The notes under the pieces were generated by a model. That model did not search any database, had not been told where the DNA came from, and saw only the letters and a program-made list of their open reading frames with translations. A DNA stretch of 64,000 bases from a bacterium (GTDB lineage Bacteria > JAJVIF01), in NCBI GenBank assembly GCA_022072165.1, contig JAJVIF010000001.1, positions 895,353 to 959,352 of the forward strand, given 5' to 3'. Shown here piece after piece: positions 45,482-52,796 of this stretch (positions within the stretch are counted from its first letter, which is position 1; every line of letters starts with the position of its first letter). The position numbers were made by a program, and so were the translations under genes.

Positions 45482-45501
45482 CGACGGCGCTAGCGCCGTC
45501 G
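45482..45501. repeat. 20-bp perfect palindrome beside the CRISPR array
   Basis: The arm CGACGGCGCT and its reverse complement are joined with no spacer. The palindrome ends 6 bp before the first CRISPR repeat and lies 80 bp upstream of pyrK. There is no T-run on either side. It could be an operator shared by the array leader and pyrK, or a processing or termination signal. Confidence 0.7.
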
Positions 45502-45507
45502 TCCAAA

Positions 45508-45675
45508 GGTGTACACAACCCGTTTTGTTCGACGTTCTCCAGCCACCGGCTGGTCCTTCACTGATTTAGCCGAGGTGTACACAACCCGTTTTGTTCGACG
45601 TTCTCCAGCTCCCCCGCTGCTGGTAACTGAACACTTGGGGGTGTACACAACCCGTTTTGTTCGACGTTCTCCAGC
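45508..45675 (+). CRISPR. CRISPR array: three perfect 36-bp repeats, two 30-bp spacers
   Basis: Repeats at 45508-45543, 45574-45609 and 45640-45675 are identical over 36 bp; the unit begins GGTGTACACAACCC and ends GACGTTCTCCAGC. Spacers are 45544-45573 and 45610-45639, each 30 bp, with no resemblance to each other. Orientation is set to plus because the adjacent anti-repeat RNA folds and terminates best on that strand and pairs with the 3' end of the repeat next to the spacer, as in other tracrRNA-using type V systems. All three repeats lack decay, so the leader end is not shown by a degenerate repeat. Confidence 0.95.
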
Positions 45676-45828
45676 AGATTCGAAGCTGAGGCTGATCAAT
45701 TGCGGCTCAGCGCTGATTTGGCCTTTGGAAAACGCTCTCGGGAGGCCTCCTGGAGAACAGTTTCTGACGGGTTTATCGAGACTTGTACTGGGGTCCGCCC
45801 TTAGTACGCCATAGCCGCCGGGCTTTTT
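45676..45828 (+). ncRNA. Putative tracrRNA with anti-repeat (type V-G)
   Basis: CTGGAGAAC at 45750-45758 is complementary to repeat positions 27-35, and ACGGGTT at 45767-45773 to repeat positions 10-16, in the right order, separated by an 8-base/10-base internal loop. This is the classic interrupted anti-repeat. Upstream are a GCTGAG/CTCAGC hairpin (45685-45711) and the palindrome GGAGGCCTCC (45741-45750). Downstream is a 9-bp hairpin (45785-45807) that is fully paired only as plus-strand RNA (two G-U pairs; two mismatches on the minus strand), then a terminator. The 5' end is not defined; no convincing promoter was found, so it may be processed from the array transcript. Confidence 0.6.
45813..45828 (+). 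terminator. Terminator of the putative tracrRNA/array transcript
   Basis: AGCC and GGCT form a short stem with a GCCG loop, followed by TTTTT on the plus strand. It ends 36 bp before the 3' end of the convergent effector gene. The stem is only 4 bp, so the call is tentative. Confidence 0.4.
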
Positions 45829-45863
45829 CCAGAGTAGTACTCAAGTTCGACCCCCCATTCATA

Positions 45864-48332
45864 TCACGTTGGGGCATTTGCTGCAAGCCTGACATCCTGC
45901 CAGTGAGGATCTTCCGGGAGAGGCAGGGTGCCCCAGAACACATGCCCTAACACACGCGCCGCATTCTCATCGCTATCCCCCTTGTACCCACAGCTTTTAC
46001 GTTCACACTCGAAACGTCCTTGCTGCTTATTGCTCTTCCATTTGTTCTGAATCTCCTGCGGCGAGTGGCACGCACTGCAAAAACGAGAACTCTGGAAGTA
46101 TGGGACTGTCACCACCCGCGTCCCATGCTCTATCGCCTTTTCTGTCACTTTGCGCCGGATTTGGCCGAAGGGAAAGAAAGCGAGCCGCGACTTTTGAGCG
46201 GCGTCCAGCTCATGCCGACCTGGAACCCGCGCACCGCGCAAACTCTCAAAAACAATGAGATCGGCCTGCGAAGCCTCTACTTCAGCCAGAATCTGCCTGA
46301 CGTTCAGTCGGACCCAGTCCCGAATCATCCAGCGCATGTGGGCGGTCTCTTCCCGCATGTCACTGCGCAGAAGTTCCCCGGAACAGTGCCGTGCCAGTCG
46401 CTGCTCTGCAAGTGTCTGAACTTTTGGTACGAAATCCTGCAGATGACGGTCCAGGTGCCCTGCTCGCAACCCCATATCTATTCGTATTGGCTTCTCCCCT
46501 TTGGCAGGCTTGGGTGGTCGTTCATTGGTCAGCGTGGCAAGGTCTTTGACTACTCTGAGCCGTGAGGAACGCAGACACCTGTTCCCCTCAAAACTGGCGA
46601 TAGCGGTCATGCCGGATCCCAGGTCAACAGCCAGCACTCTGAGTGGTGGATGCAGGCTCATCGCCCCACTGCTCTCGAGCAGCTGCCGTACTGCCAGCAG
46701 GAAGTCACTGTCCTGATAGGGCCGCGGATAGACATGGCTACGCAGATAGTCGATGTCATCCTGCGACAGCGTGATGCGACCGGCTGCAAATTTCGTATCA
46801 AAGCGGAACCCCAAACGCGGACGTGTTCCAATGAAGTGAAGATGCGCGCTGGTGACTTCGACACTGTCAGCATCCGGGCTGTAGCCCTTCGGCCAGGGTG
46901 GCATTGCAAATTCCAGCCATTGGTAGGGACGGCCGGGCTGTTCCACACGGAGACGGGCCCGCCCACGTTTCAGGTCGACCTCAAAGAAGCCCTTTCCAAA
47001 AATCCGGGGCAAAGGGGCATCGGTCGCAGAAGGGAGCACGAACTGCGGACCACGAGGGGGTGCCAGATAGCGTGATCTCCAGGTCCGGTACTCCTCTTCC
47101 AGTGCACGGAGATCCGACGGCTGTGCGGCGACCAGTTCGCGATACCTGATGCAGAGGTCTGTATGCTGATTAAAGACACACTCCTCTCCAGCATGAGAGC
47201 AATGCGGTGGCTCGCCTTTGAGGTCGAGGAAGAGCACCTTGGGTGAGAGCCCAACAGCTTGCAAATAACCACGCAGGAGTTTGTCAAATTGCTCCCGGTC
47301 TCGCTCTCTACGCTGGAAAAGCTTTTCCAGAGTCGCCCGGTGCGCTTCACGATGAAGTTCCTCATTTCGCATGGCAGCAAATTGCGGAGGGACTCGCACT
47401 TTGCTGGCTGGCCTCTGACGCAGCCGCCGTTCTTCTCTCGCCCGAAGCTCCAAATACCCTGGCTTCCCCATGGGATTCTTGTCATTCGGCTTTTGTCCGA
47501 ACAGGTGCCGCTGAAAAGTCCTTTTCTCTTCGATACCCTCGATGTCGCTGAAAGATCTGATGGTCCTGGCACAAATGTCCGCATGACGCTTTTTCAGTGC
47601 CACTTCCTGGCCAGCGTGTAGGCAGTTGTTCTGTAGATCTTCCAGCCGCGACCAGTGGCAGATTCGCGGACGCTTCTCGCGTACGCCCAGCTCGCTGAAA
47701 ATGGCATTGAACTGCTCCCTCACTTCCGGAGTCAGTGCCGGGTGCGCCTGCTCCCAAGCAGCCTTCTCGGCATACCAGGCCTGATGGTTTTGTACCATTC
47801 GTTCTCTGGTGCGAAGGTACCTCGATGCGATCCAGTCGCAGGCGGCTTTCATTACCGCTCCCCGGTAACCATGCGAAGCTAACCGAAGCCTCGCAAACAG
47901 GGCCGGACCGGTTGTGGTCGCCTGCTGGTGAGCCGTCAAAGCCGGGAGCTCGTGGAGCACCGCCCTACAGGCCGGAGGCACTACTTCCTCTGCTTCTGCT
48001 GGGAGTCCGAGGAGTGCATCGAGTGTCATACGATGCCAGGCTTCCAGCGATGCCTTGTCCATTTCAGGCCATATTGATTTCGGCCACACCAACGCTCGCC
48101 ACGCTTCTTCAGTGCATACCACCATGCTGACATCTTTCGGTCTCATCGCCATTAGCCAACGGCACAAGTTCGCCACATCAGTGTTGAACTCCCGAAACGC
48201 AGTTTTGAGAAGCTCTACACGCTGGAGGTAGTCCGTCCGGGTTTCCCCGGGCAAGGGCAGTAGTCGGCGAACCAGGGTGCGGGCAGGCTCATAGCGCGAA
48301 ACCTGGCGTGGTGAAGCGGTCAGTTGCATCAT
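45864..48332 (-). CDS. cas12g: Cas12g-like type V-G CRISPR effector nuclease
   Basis: 822 residues. A C-terminal RuvC domain is complete: RuvC-I LRVLAVDLGSG (D570), RuvC-II DLIVFESLRG (E696), zinc ribbon C752/C755/C776/C781 and RuvC-III GDSDENAARVLG (D788). Blocks such as RTLVRRLLPLPG near residue 20, HPALTPEVREQFNAIF (197-212) and GQIRRKVTEKAI with RVVTVPYFQSS match my memory of Cas12g1 (767 residues). Cas12g is a tracrRNA-dependent, RNA-guided RNase with collateral cleavage. Two similar Cys/His motifs lie in the N-terminal half (237-254, 378-394). An AGGA site precedes ATGATG. Only 33 nt separate it from tRNA-Ser. Composition looks less GC-rich than neighbours, suggesting transfer. Confidence 0.9.
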   Translation of the reverse strand: MMQLTASPRQVSRYEPARTLVRRLLPLPGETRTDYLQRVELLKTAFREFNTDVANLCRWLMAMRPKDVSMVVCTEEAWRALVWPKSIWPEMDKASLEAWHRMTLDALLGLPAEAEEVVPPACRAVLHELPALTAHQQATTTGPALFARLRLASHGYRGAVMKAACDWIASRYLRTRERMVQNHQAWYAEKAAWEQAHPALTPEVREQFNAIFSELGVREKRPRICHWSRLEDLQNNCLHAGQEVALKKRHADICARTIRSFSDIEGIEEKRTFQRHLFGQKPNDKNPMGKPGYLELRAREERRLRQRPASKVRVPPQFAAMRNEELHREAHRATLEKLFQRRERDREQFDKLLRGYLQAVGLSPKVLFLDLKGEPPHCSHAGEECVFNQHTDLCIRYRELVAAQPSDLRALEEEYRTWRSRYLAPPRGPQFVLPSATDAPLPRIFGKGFFEVDLKRGRARLRVEQPGRPYQWLEFAMPPWPKGYSPDADSVEVTSAHLHFIGTRPRLGFRFDTKFAAGRITLSQDDIDYLRSHVYPRPYQDSDFLLAVRQLLESSGAMSLHPPLRVLAVDLGSGMTAIASFEGNRCLRSSRLRVVKDLATLTNERPPKPAKGEKPIRIDMGLRAGHLDRHLQDFVPKVQTLAEQRLARHCSGELLRSDMREETAHMRWMIRDWVRLNVRQILAEVEASQADLIVFESLRGARVPGRHELDAAQKSRLAFFPFGQIRRKVTEKAIEHGTRVVTVPYFQSSRFCSACHSPQEIQNKWKSNKQQGRFECERKSCGYKGDSDENAARVLGHVFWGTLPLPEDPHWQDVRLAANAPT

Positions 48333-48365
48333 CGTATTCCTGCGGTTAGCCTATCGATAACGTTC

Positions 48366-48458
48366 TGGCGGAGAGGCCGGGATTCGAACCCGGGTAGGAG
48401 TTTTGAGCCCCTAACTCGATTAGCAGTCGAGTGCTTTCAGCCACTCAGCCACCTCTCC
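48366..48458 (-). tRNA. tRNA-Ser (anticodon GCT)
   Basis: A complete class II tRNA with encoded CCA. The acceptor stem is GGAGAGG/CCTCTCC with G73. The anticodon stem CTCGA/TCGAG encloses CTGCTAA, anticodon GCT at 48422-48424, reading AGC/AGU. A long variable arm and the T-loop GGTTCGAATCC are present. Its 3' end faces the cas12g gene. Confidence 0.96.
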
Positions 48459-48572
48459 GCGGCTGGATCCAGGGGGCCGGCGACACAGCACACGCTGCAC
48501 CACCGGCCGGGGGAGGTAGCCTACCCTATCGGTGGCCCTCCCGCAATCGTTTTTCCCGGGCGGCCCCGGGCC

Positions 48573-49130
48573 CTAGCCCTCGGCCCCCGGCTCGGCGTCA
48601 TCCGCGGGAAAGAGGTCCTCCGGACGCAACCCCGCGATGAACTGCCGGAACTCTTCAGGGTCATCGGTGTTGAGCGACGTGTAGAGCTCCTCGCCGAAGC
48701 TCCCGCTCTGGCCAGGGGGGTCGGAGGCCTGGACCCCGGCATCGTTGAGAATCTCCTCGCTCACGACAATCGGCGCTTCCTCGCGGATGGCGATGGCGAT
48801 GGCATCGCTGGGGCGGGCGTCGATTTCGTACGTCTCCCCATCCCCTGAGAGGATGATATTGGCGTAGAAGGTGTGGTCCTCGATTTTGGCGACCTGGATC
48901 TGGAAGACCGTCAGGTGCATTTCGTGGAGGAAGTTCGAGATGAGATCGTGGGTGAGCGGACGCGTGGGGCGCTTCTTTTTCAGGCCCATTTCGATGGCGG
49001 TGGCCTCGAAGTATCCGATGAGGATGGGGAGGTACCGGTCGCCTTCTTCTTCCTTGAGGACCACGACGGGACTGCGGGCCGTCAGGTCGTACATGAGGGA
49101 GAAGATGCGCATTCGTCGCAGTGACGGCAT
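48573..49130 (-). CDS. Bifunctional nuclease (BFN, DUF151) family protein
   Basis: 185 residues from the ATG at 49130, supported by GAAGG 8 bases upstream; an ATG at 49112 is also in frame. The family core is visible: VVVLKEEEGDRYLPILIGYF, EATAIEMGL, RPLTHDLISNFL, YANIILSGDGETYEIDARPS and DAIAIAIREEAPIVVSEEIL. Bacterial members are often linked to nucleotide or DNA-binding roles and oxidative stress. The acidic C-terminus (DLFPADDAEPGAEG) is disordered. The tRNA-Ser gene follows 115 bp downstream on the same strand. Confidence 0.9.
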   Translation of the reverse strand: MPSLRRMRIFSLMYDLTARSPVVVLKEEEGDRYLPILIGYFEATAIEMGLKKKRPTRPLTHDLISNFLHEMHLTVFQIQVAKIEDHTFYANIILSGDGETYEIDARPSDAIAIAIREEAPIVVSEEILNDAGVQASDPPGQSGSFGEELYTSLNTDDPEEFRQFIAGLRPEDLFPADDAEPGAEG

Positions 49131-49155
49131 CCACGGCCTTCTTGAGTGGCGGTAG

Positions 49156-49178
49156 AAAAAATGGGCAGTTTCCTGCCC
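49156..49178 (-). terminator. Rho-independent terminator just upstream of the BFN gene
   Basis: GGGCAG and CTGCCC form a 6-bp stem with a GAAA loop on the minus strand, followed by A and six Ts. It lies 26 bp before the BFN start codon, so any transcript arriving from the carboxypeptidase-repeat gene would be stopped, or it may work as an attenuator. Confidence 0.7.
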
Positions 49179-49278
49179 GTAACAGCGGCAGTATACCACT
49201 GGGGTTTGCGCTCCCCGCAAGGCGTCAGGCCGCTTGCGATGCGCGATTTCGTGGGCTCCAGGACGCCTTCGGAAATGG

Positions 49279-49307
49279 CGACGGGCAGCCAGAGGGGCTG
49301 CCCGTCG
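49279..49307 (-). terminator. Long hairpin after the carboxypeptidase-repeat gene
   Basis: CGACGGGCAGCC and GGCTGCCCGTCG form a 12-bp perfect stem with a five-base loop, 28 bp past the stop at 49335. There is no clear T-run, so it may act together with the second hairpin at 49156-49178. Confidence 0.6.
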
Positions 49308-49334
49308 GGGGGAAGTCTTCCGGCAGGCTGACGC

Positions 49335-50801
49335 TTACGGGAAGGTCAGATTCCGCTTCGTGATCTGCCCGGCGATGACATCGGTGGAGCCCGTGACGCT
49401 GAGGTTCACCGGTCCGGTGGGGCTGACATAGCTGGCGCGGACTTTGTAGCGTCCTGCCGGCAGCCCATTGAGTCCGAAGTTGCCGTTGGCATCGACAGCG
49501 GTCCGGAAAACCTGGCCGGACTGCGGTTCGCCGACTTTCTCCGCTTCCACCACGGCTCCAACTGGCGGTGTGGTCTGACCGGTCTTGGTTACGCGGCCAT
49601 TGATGGCACCCGTGGTCTCTTCCGGGAGGCTGATCTGGAGCAGGAGCCCTGAAGCTGGCACACTGACGGTGAGCTTCAGGGTCTGGTTCAGCGCAGCGGT
49701 CGGGGTGAAGATCAACGTGTATGGGGTGTCCACCACGACATTCTGGAGGGTGAAGGACCCCGAGGAGGTGGAAGTTGCGGAGATGGAGCCGTAGGCACCA
49801 CTGGAGGCGACCACGGAGCAGTTGTTGAGCGGGGTGGTGCCGTTGAAGCTGAAGACTGTTCCCTGGATGGTCGCGCGACCGGCAGGGTCGGGGTCGAGGA
49901 AGAGATTCAGAACACCATCGCGGGTGTTGATCACAGCGCTGGCGGTCTGGGTCAGAAACCCATCGCGGCGGATCTCGAGGCTGTAGGAGCCCGCGGGGAT
50001 GTTATAGAAGCGCCACACACCGCCAAGATTCGTCTGGCGGCGGATGGGAGTGAAGCTCGGGTCAATGGGACGGGAGAGGGTGAGGATCGCGCCGCCGACT
50101 GGGTTGCCGTTGGTGATGTCGCGCAGGACCCCGCCGAGGCTGGAGGCGGTATCGGAGTTCGGCTTCACCGTGAAGAACGCCGTGTTCAGGAGCTCATCGC
50201 GACTCACCTGGCCACTGCGCAGTTCCAGATCCGCCGAGCTGAAGCCAGGAGCCTCAATCATCACGCGTCCGGAGGGGGTGCTGCCGACACTGTGGAACGA
50301 GTAGAACCCGAAGCCATCGGTTGCGACTTCCCGACCACCGAAGCTCACCTTCGCGCCGGAGACCGGCTCGCCATGCTTCGTGTCCACCGCGCGTCCGATG
50401 AGCAGTCCGGCAGTCCCACCCGTGAGGGTGAAGTCCTGCAGGCTGGTCTGCGACTTATCGGGGACGTTGACCCAAGCGGGACCGGCACTCCCCTGCGGGC
50501 TGGTCACCCAGATGCCGACCTCGCGGGAGGGCAGATCCAGGATGTAGTGCCCATCAGTATCGGAAGCGGTGCGGTCCAGTTCCAGACCGGTGGAGAGGTC
50601 GTAGGCGACCACGGTGGCATCAGCGATGAAGGCACCATTCAGGAGCACATCACCCTCGACCGCGGTCTGGGCAACCTGACGTCCGGGTCCTTTGACCTGG
50701 CCGCTGGGATCCGGAGTGACCGCATTCGAGCCGCCTCCGCCGCATCCAAAGATGCAGACCAGGGCAGCGAGAATCACGGGAGCAATAGTGGACGGCCGCA
50801 T
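49335..50801 (-). CDS. Lipoprotein with carboxypeptidase-regulatory-like repeats
   Basis: 488 residues with a lipoprotein signal (VILAALVCIFGCGGGG). At least four CarboxypepD_reg-like beta-sandwich repeats follow, recognised from recurrent motifs such as LLIGRAVDTKHGEPVSGAKV, LGGVLRDITNGNPVGGAIL, GTVFSFNGTTPLNNCSV and INGRVTKTGQTTPPVGAVV, each ending in Y.L...PG/GSY-type turns (FYNIPAGSYSLEI, LNGLPAGRYKVRA). Likely a surface scaffold or adhesion protein. Catalytic residues are absent. Confidence 0.8.
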   Translation of the reverse strand: MRPSTIAPVILAALVCIFGCGGGGSNAVTPDPSGQVKGPGRQVAQTAVEGDVLLNGAFIADATVVAYDLSTGLELDRTASDTDGHYILDLPSREVGIWVTSPQGSAGPAWVNVPDKSQTSLQDFTLTGGTAGLLIGRAVDTKHGEPVSGAKVSFGGREVATDGFGFYSFHSVGSTPSGRVMIEAPGFSSADLELRSGQVSRDELLNTAFFTVKPNSDTASSLGGVLRDITNGNPVGGAILTLSRPIDPSFTPIRRQTNLGGVWRFYNIPAGSYSLEIRRDGFLTQTASAVINTRDGVLNLFLDPDPAGRATIQGTVFSFNGTTPLNNCSVVASSGAYGSISATSTSSGSFTLQNVVVDTPYTLIFTPTAALNQTLKLTVSVPASGLLLQISLPEETTGAINGRVTKTGQTTPPVGAVVEAEKVGEPQSGQVFRTAVDANGNFGLNGLPAGRYKVRASYVSPTGPVNLSVTGSTDVIAGQITKRNLTFP

Positions 50802-50940
50802 GCAGGGGCCCCTCCTCGACAGTCACGGTGGGAACATCCTGAGTTTACAGGACGTTACAGGAAGACACAAGCTATGGCCTGTCAGTGTAGCACTCCCCGG
50901 GGAGGAAATGCCACTGGCTCGATAGGGAATCAGGAGGGCG

Positions 50941-51912
50941 GTGATAATCGGGGTCATGGCCCCCTCCCCCAACCCGATGTCGGATGCGGTCCGGGTGAAG
51001 GAGCTGGCCCGGGAGGCGGGGTTTCCGCTGGTCGGGATCGCCAGAGTCGCGGGGGCAGATGTCGGAGTACGGTATCGCGAATGGCTCGACCGGGGCTACG
51101 CCGGAGAGATGTCCTATTTAGGACGGCATGTGGAGCATCGGCGGGACCCGGCGTTGCTCATCGAGGATGTGCGGTCGGTCATCGCCCTCGGTGTTCCTTA
51201 TAAGACGCACGATCAGATGTCGGAGATGCCGTCGGGGACTGGGCGGATATCGAACTACGCCTGGGGTGACGATTACCATTTGGTCATTCAGGAGCGACTC
51301 GAGCGACTGGGCCAGCTACTGGTCGGGGCGTTTCCCTCCCATACAGGACGAGGGTTTGTCGATACCGCGCCGATTCTGGAGCGCGAGTGGGCCGCCAGGG
51401 CAGGCCTCGGCTGGATCGGGAAGCACACCCTCCTAATCCACCAGTTCTACGGCAGCTATGTCTTTCTCGCGGAGATCCTGACTACCCTTGAATTAGCGCC
51501 GGACATCCCGGTGACCGACCACTGCGGTAGTTGCACGGCCTGTCTTGACGCCTGCCCCACGGCAGCCTTTCCGGAAGCCGGAGTGCTGGATGCGTCGCGG
51601 TGTGTGTCATACCTGACGATAGAGCATCGTGGGCCGCTCCCCGACTCGCTGAATTCCCAGCTGGGGGAATGGGTCTACGGGTGCGACATCTGCCAGCTGG
51701 TCTGTCCGTGGAACCGGAAAAGTCCATCGACCCTCGATCCGGCCTTCCAGCCGCGCCATCACTGGATCGCGCCATCGCTTTCGACGCTCTCCACGCTCGA
51801 CGAGGCGACCTGGATCGCCTGGACACGTCGCAGTGCCATCAAGCGGACCAAGCGTTCGGGACTCCAGCGCAATGCCCAAGTCGTGCTGGAACAGCGGCCC
51901 GATACAGGGTAA
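50941..51912 (+). CDS. queG: Epoxyqueuosine reductase
   Basis: 323 residues from a GTG at 50941 behind AGGAGG (only 3 nt away); the ATG at 50956 is an alternative. QueG reduces epoxyqueuosine to queuosine in tRNA using cobalamin and two [4Fe-4S] clusters. Cluster motifs CGSCTACLDACPTAAF and CDICQLVCPWN, plus RYREWLDRGYAGEMSYL and GWIGKHTLLI, are characteristic. No other queuosine gene is in the window. Confidence 0.93.
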   Translation: MIIGVMAPSPNPMSDAVRVKELAREAGFPLVGIARVAGADVGVRYREWLDRGYAGEMSYLGRHVEHRRDPALLIEDVRSVIALGVPYKTHDQMSEMPSGTGRISNYAWGDDYHLVIQERLERLGQLLVGAFPSHTGRGFVDTAPILEREWAARAGLGWIGKHTLLIHQFYGSYVFLAEILTTLELAPDIPVTDHCGSCTACLDACPTAAFPEAGVLDASRCVSYLTIEHRGPLPDSLNSQLGEWVYGCDICQLVCPWNRKSPSTLDPAFQPRHHWIAPSLSTLSTLDEATWIAWTRRSAIKRTKRSGLQRNAQVVLEQRPDTG

Positions 51913-51933
51913 CAATCAATCACTATCCTGCGG

Positions 51934-51939
51934 TATAAT
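51934..51939 (+). promoter_or_regulatory. Consensus -10 element upstream of a secreted-protein gene
   Basis: A perfect TATAAT lies 40 bp before the ATG at 51979. No good -35 was seen at 16-18 bp. GAGGTG lies just before the start codon. Confidence 0.5.
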
Positions 51940-51978
51940 TCGTGACGGCTCACCGCATTCCGGCATCGAGGTGTTCTC

Positions 51979-52611
51979 ATGGCACGGTCTACAGGCCAGG
52001 TCTCGACCCAGACATTGCTACTCGCTGGTTGGGCATTGCTCATCTGCGTGGGGGTCGGCAAAGCGTTCGTTGTCCAGGCGGCGGAAGGGATCGCCCGCGT
52101 GTCGCCGGTCGCAAGCGCCCGGCAGGGGGCATCGCGCACTGACGCTTTCCAGTTCGTCAACCGTACGCGGGCGACACGCCCGACAGTCACAGAGCGACGC
52201 GCTGCCGCATGCGGCGATCTGTTGAGTATTCCCGCCCCAACCAGCGAATCGCTGCAGACAAACATGCCTGATCAGAACCTGGGTGTCGTGACTTTCACGG
52301 ATGGCGCACAGGTCTATCTCTACCTGCCGGGCTACACAGGAAAGGCTGGTCTGCAGGAGGTCCGGATCCTGACCATCGATGGCGAGAACCATCCCCTCGG
52401 CAGTGACAACAGCAGCGATGTCACGCTGGATGCGCGTCAGGGCGACTTCCCCTCCCTGGGGAGCATCACACTCGAGCCGCATCAGCGAGGCGCATTTTCC
52501 GCCAAAGTGATGCTGGAGTCCGGCAACAATGCCATCGCGGTCCGTGTCAGTCGGGCGATCGACACCGGCGATGTCAGTCAGGTGGCAACGTTCCAGCTCG
52601 CGGTCCGGTAG
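51979..52611 (+). CDS. Secreted/anchored protein of unknown function
   Basis: 210 residues. An N-terminal membrane segment (TLLLAGWALLICVGVGKAF) acts as signal or anchor. The mature part contains a beta-rich region with VYLYLPGYTGKAGLQEVRIL, LGSITLEPHQRGAFSAKVML and NNAIAVRVSRAIDTGDVSQV. No family recognised. A -10 sequence and a strong terminator frame it as a single-gene transcript. Confidence 0.75.
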   Translation: MARSTGQVSTQTLLLAGWALLICVGVGKAFVVQAAEGIARVSPVASARQGASRTDAFQFVNRTRATRPTVTERRAAACGDLLSIPAPTSESLQTNMPDQNLGVVTFTDGAQVYLYLPGYTGKAGLQEVRILTIDGENHPLGSDNSSDVTLDARQGDFPSLGSITLEPHQRGAFSAKVMLESGNNAIAVRVSRAIDTGDVSQVATFQLAVR

Positions 52612-52646
52612 ACAAGATTCCTCCCTCCTTTCGCATGGTTCTTCTA

Positions 52647-52680
52647 CACGCCTCTGGAGCGCCAGAGGCGTGCTACTTTT
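52647..52680 (+). terminator. Rho-independent terminator
   Basis: CACGCCTCTGG and CCAGAGGCGTG form an 11-bp perfect stem with an AGCG loop, followed by CTACTTTT. It lies 36 nt after the stop at 52611. Confidence 0.85.
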
Positions 52681-52796
52681 GTACGGGCGACACGGCATGA
52701 CACGTGCTTCTGGGTGCCGATGTGACCCCGGTCACGGGGACCAACGCCACTCCGCCCTACGATCGTTCATAGTCCGCGCGAAGCGCAGCTCACGTC

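Noticed and set aside
45508-45675. Array read from the minus strand, with crRNA and tracrRNA cotranscribed after the effector
   Set aside because: Possible but less likely: the tracrRNA hairpin at 45785-45807 has mismatches on that strand, the T-run terminator faces plus, and the longer anti-repeat pairing would be far from the spacer.
45490-45814. Open frames across the CRISPR array giving repeated peptides (VYTTRFVRRSP on plus, GERRTKRVVYT on minus)
   Set aside because: The peptide repeats are just translations of the 36-bp repeats; no ribosome site or codon bias.
45864-48332. Effector as an IS605-type TnpB
   Set aside because: At 822 residues it is about twice TnpB length, has a large recognition lobe, a flanking CRISPR array and an anti-repeat RNA, and matches remembered Cas12g blocks.
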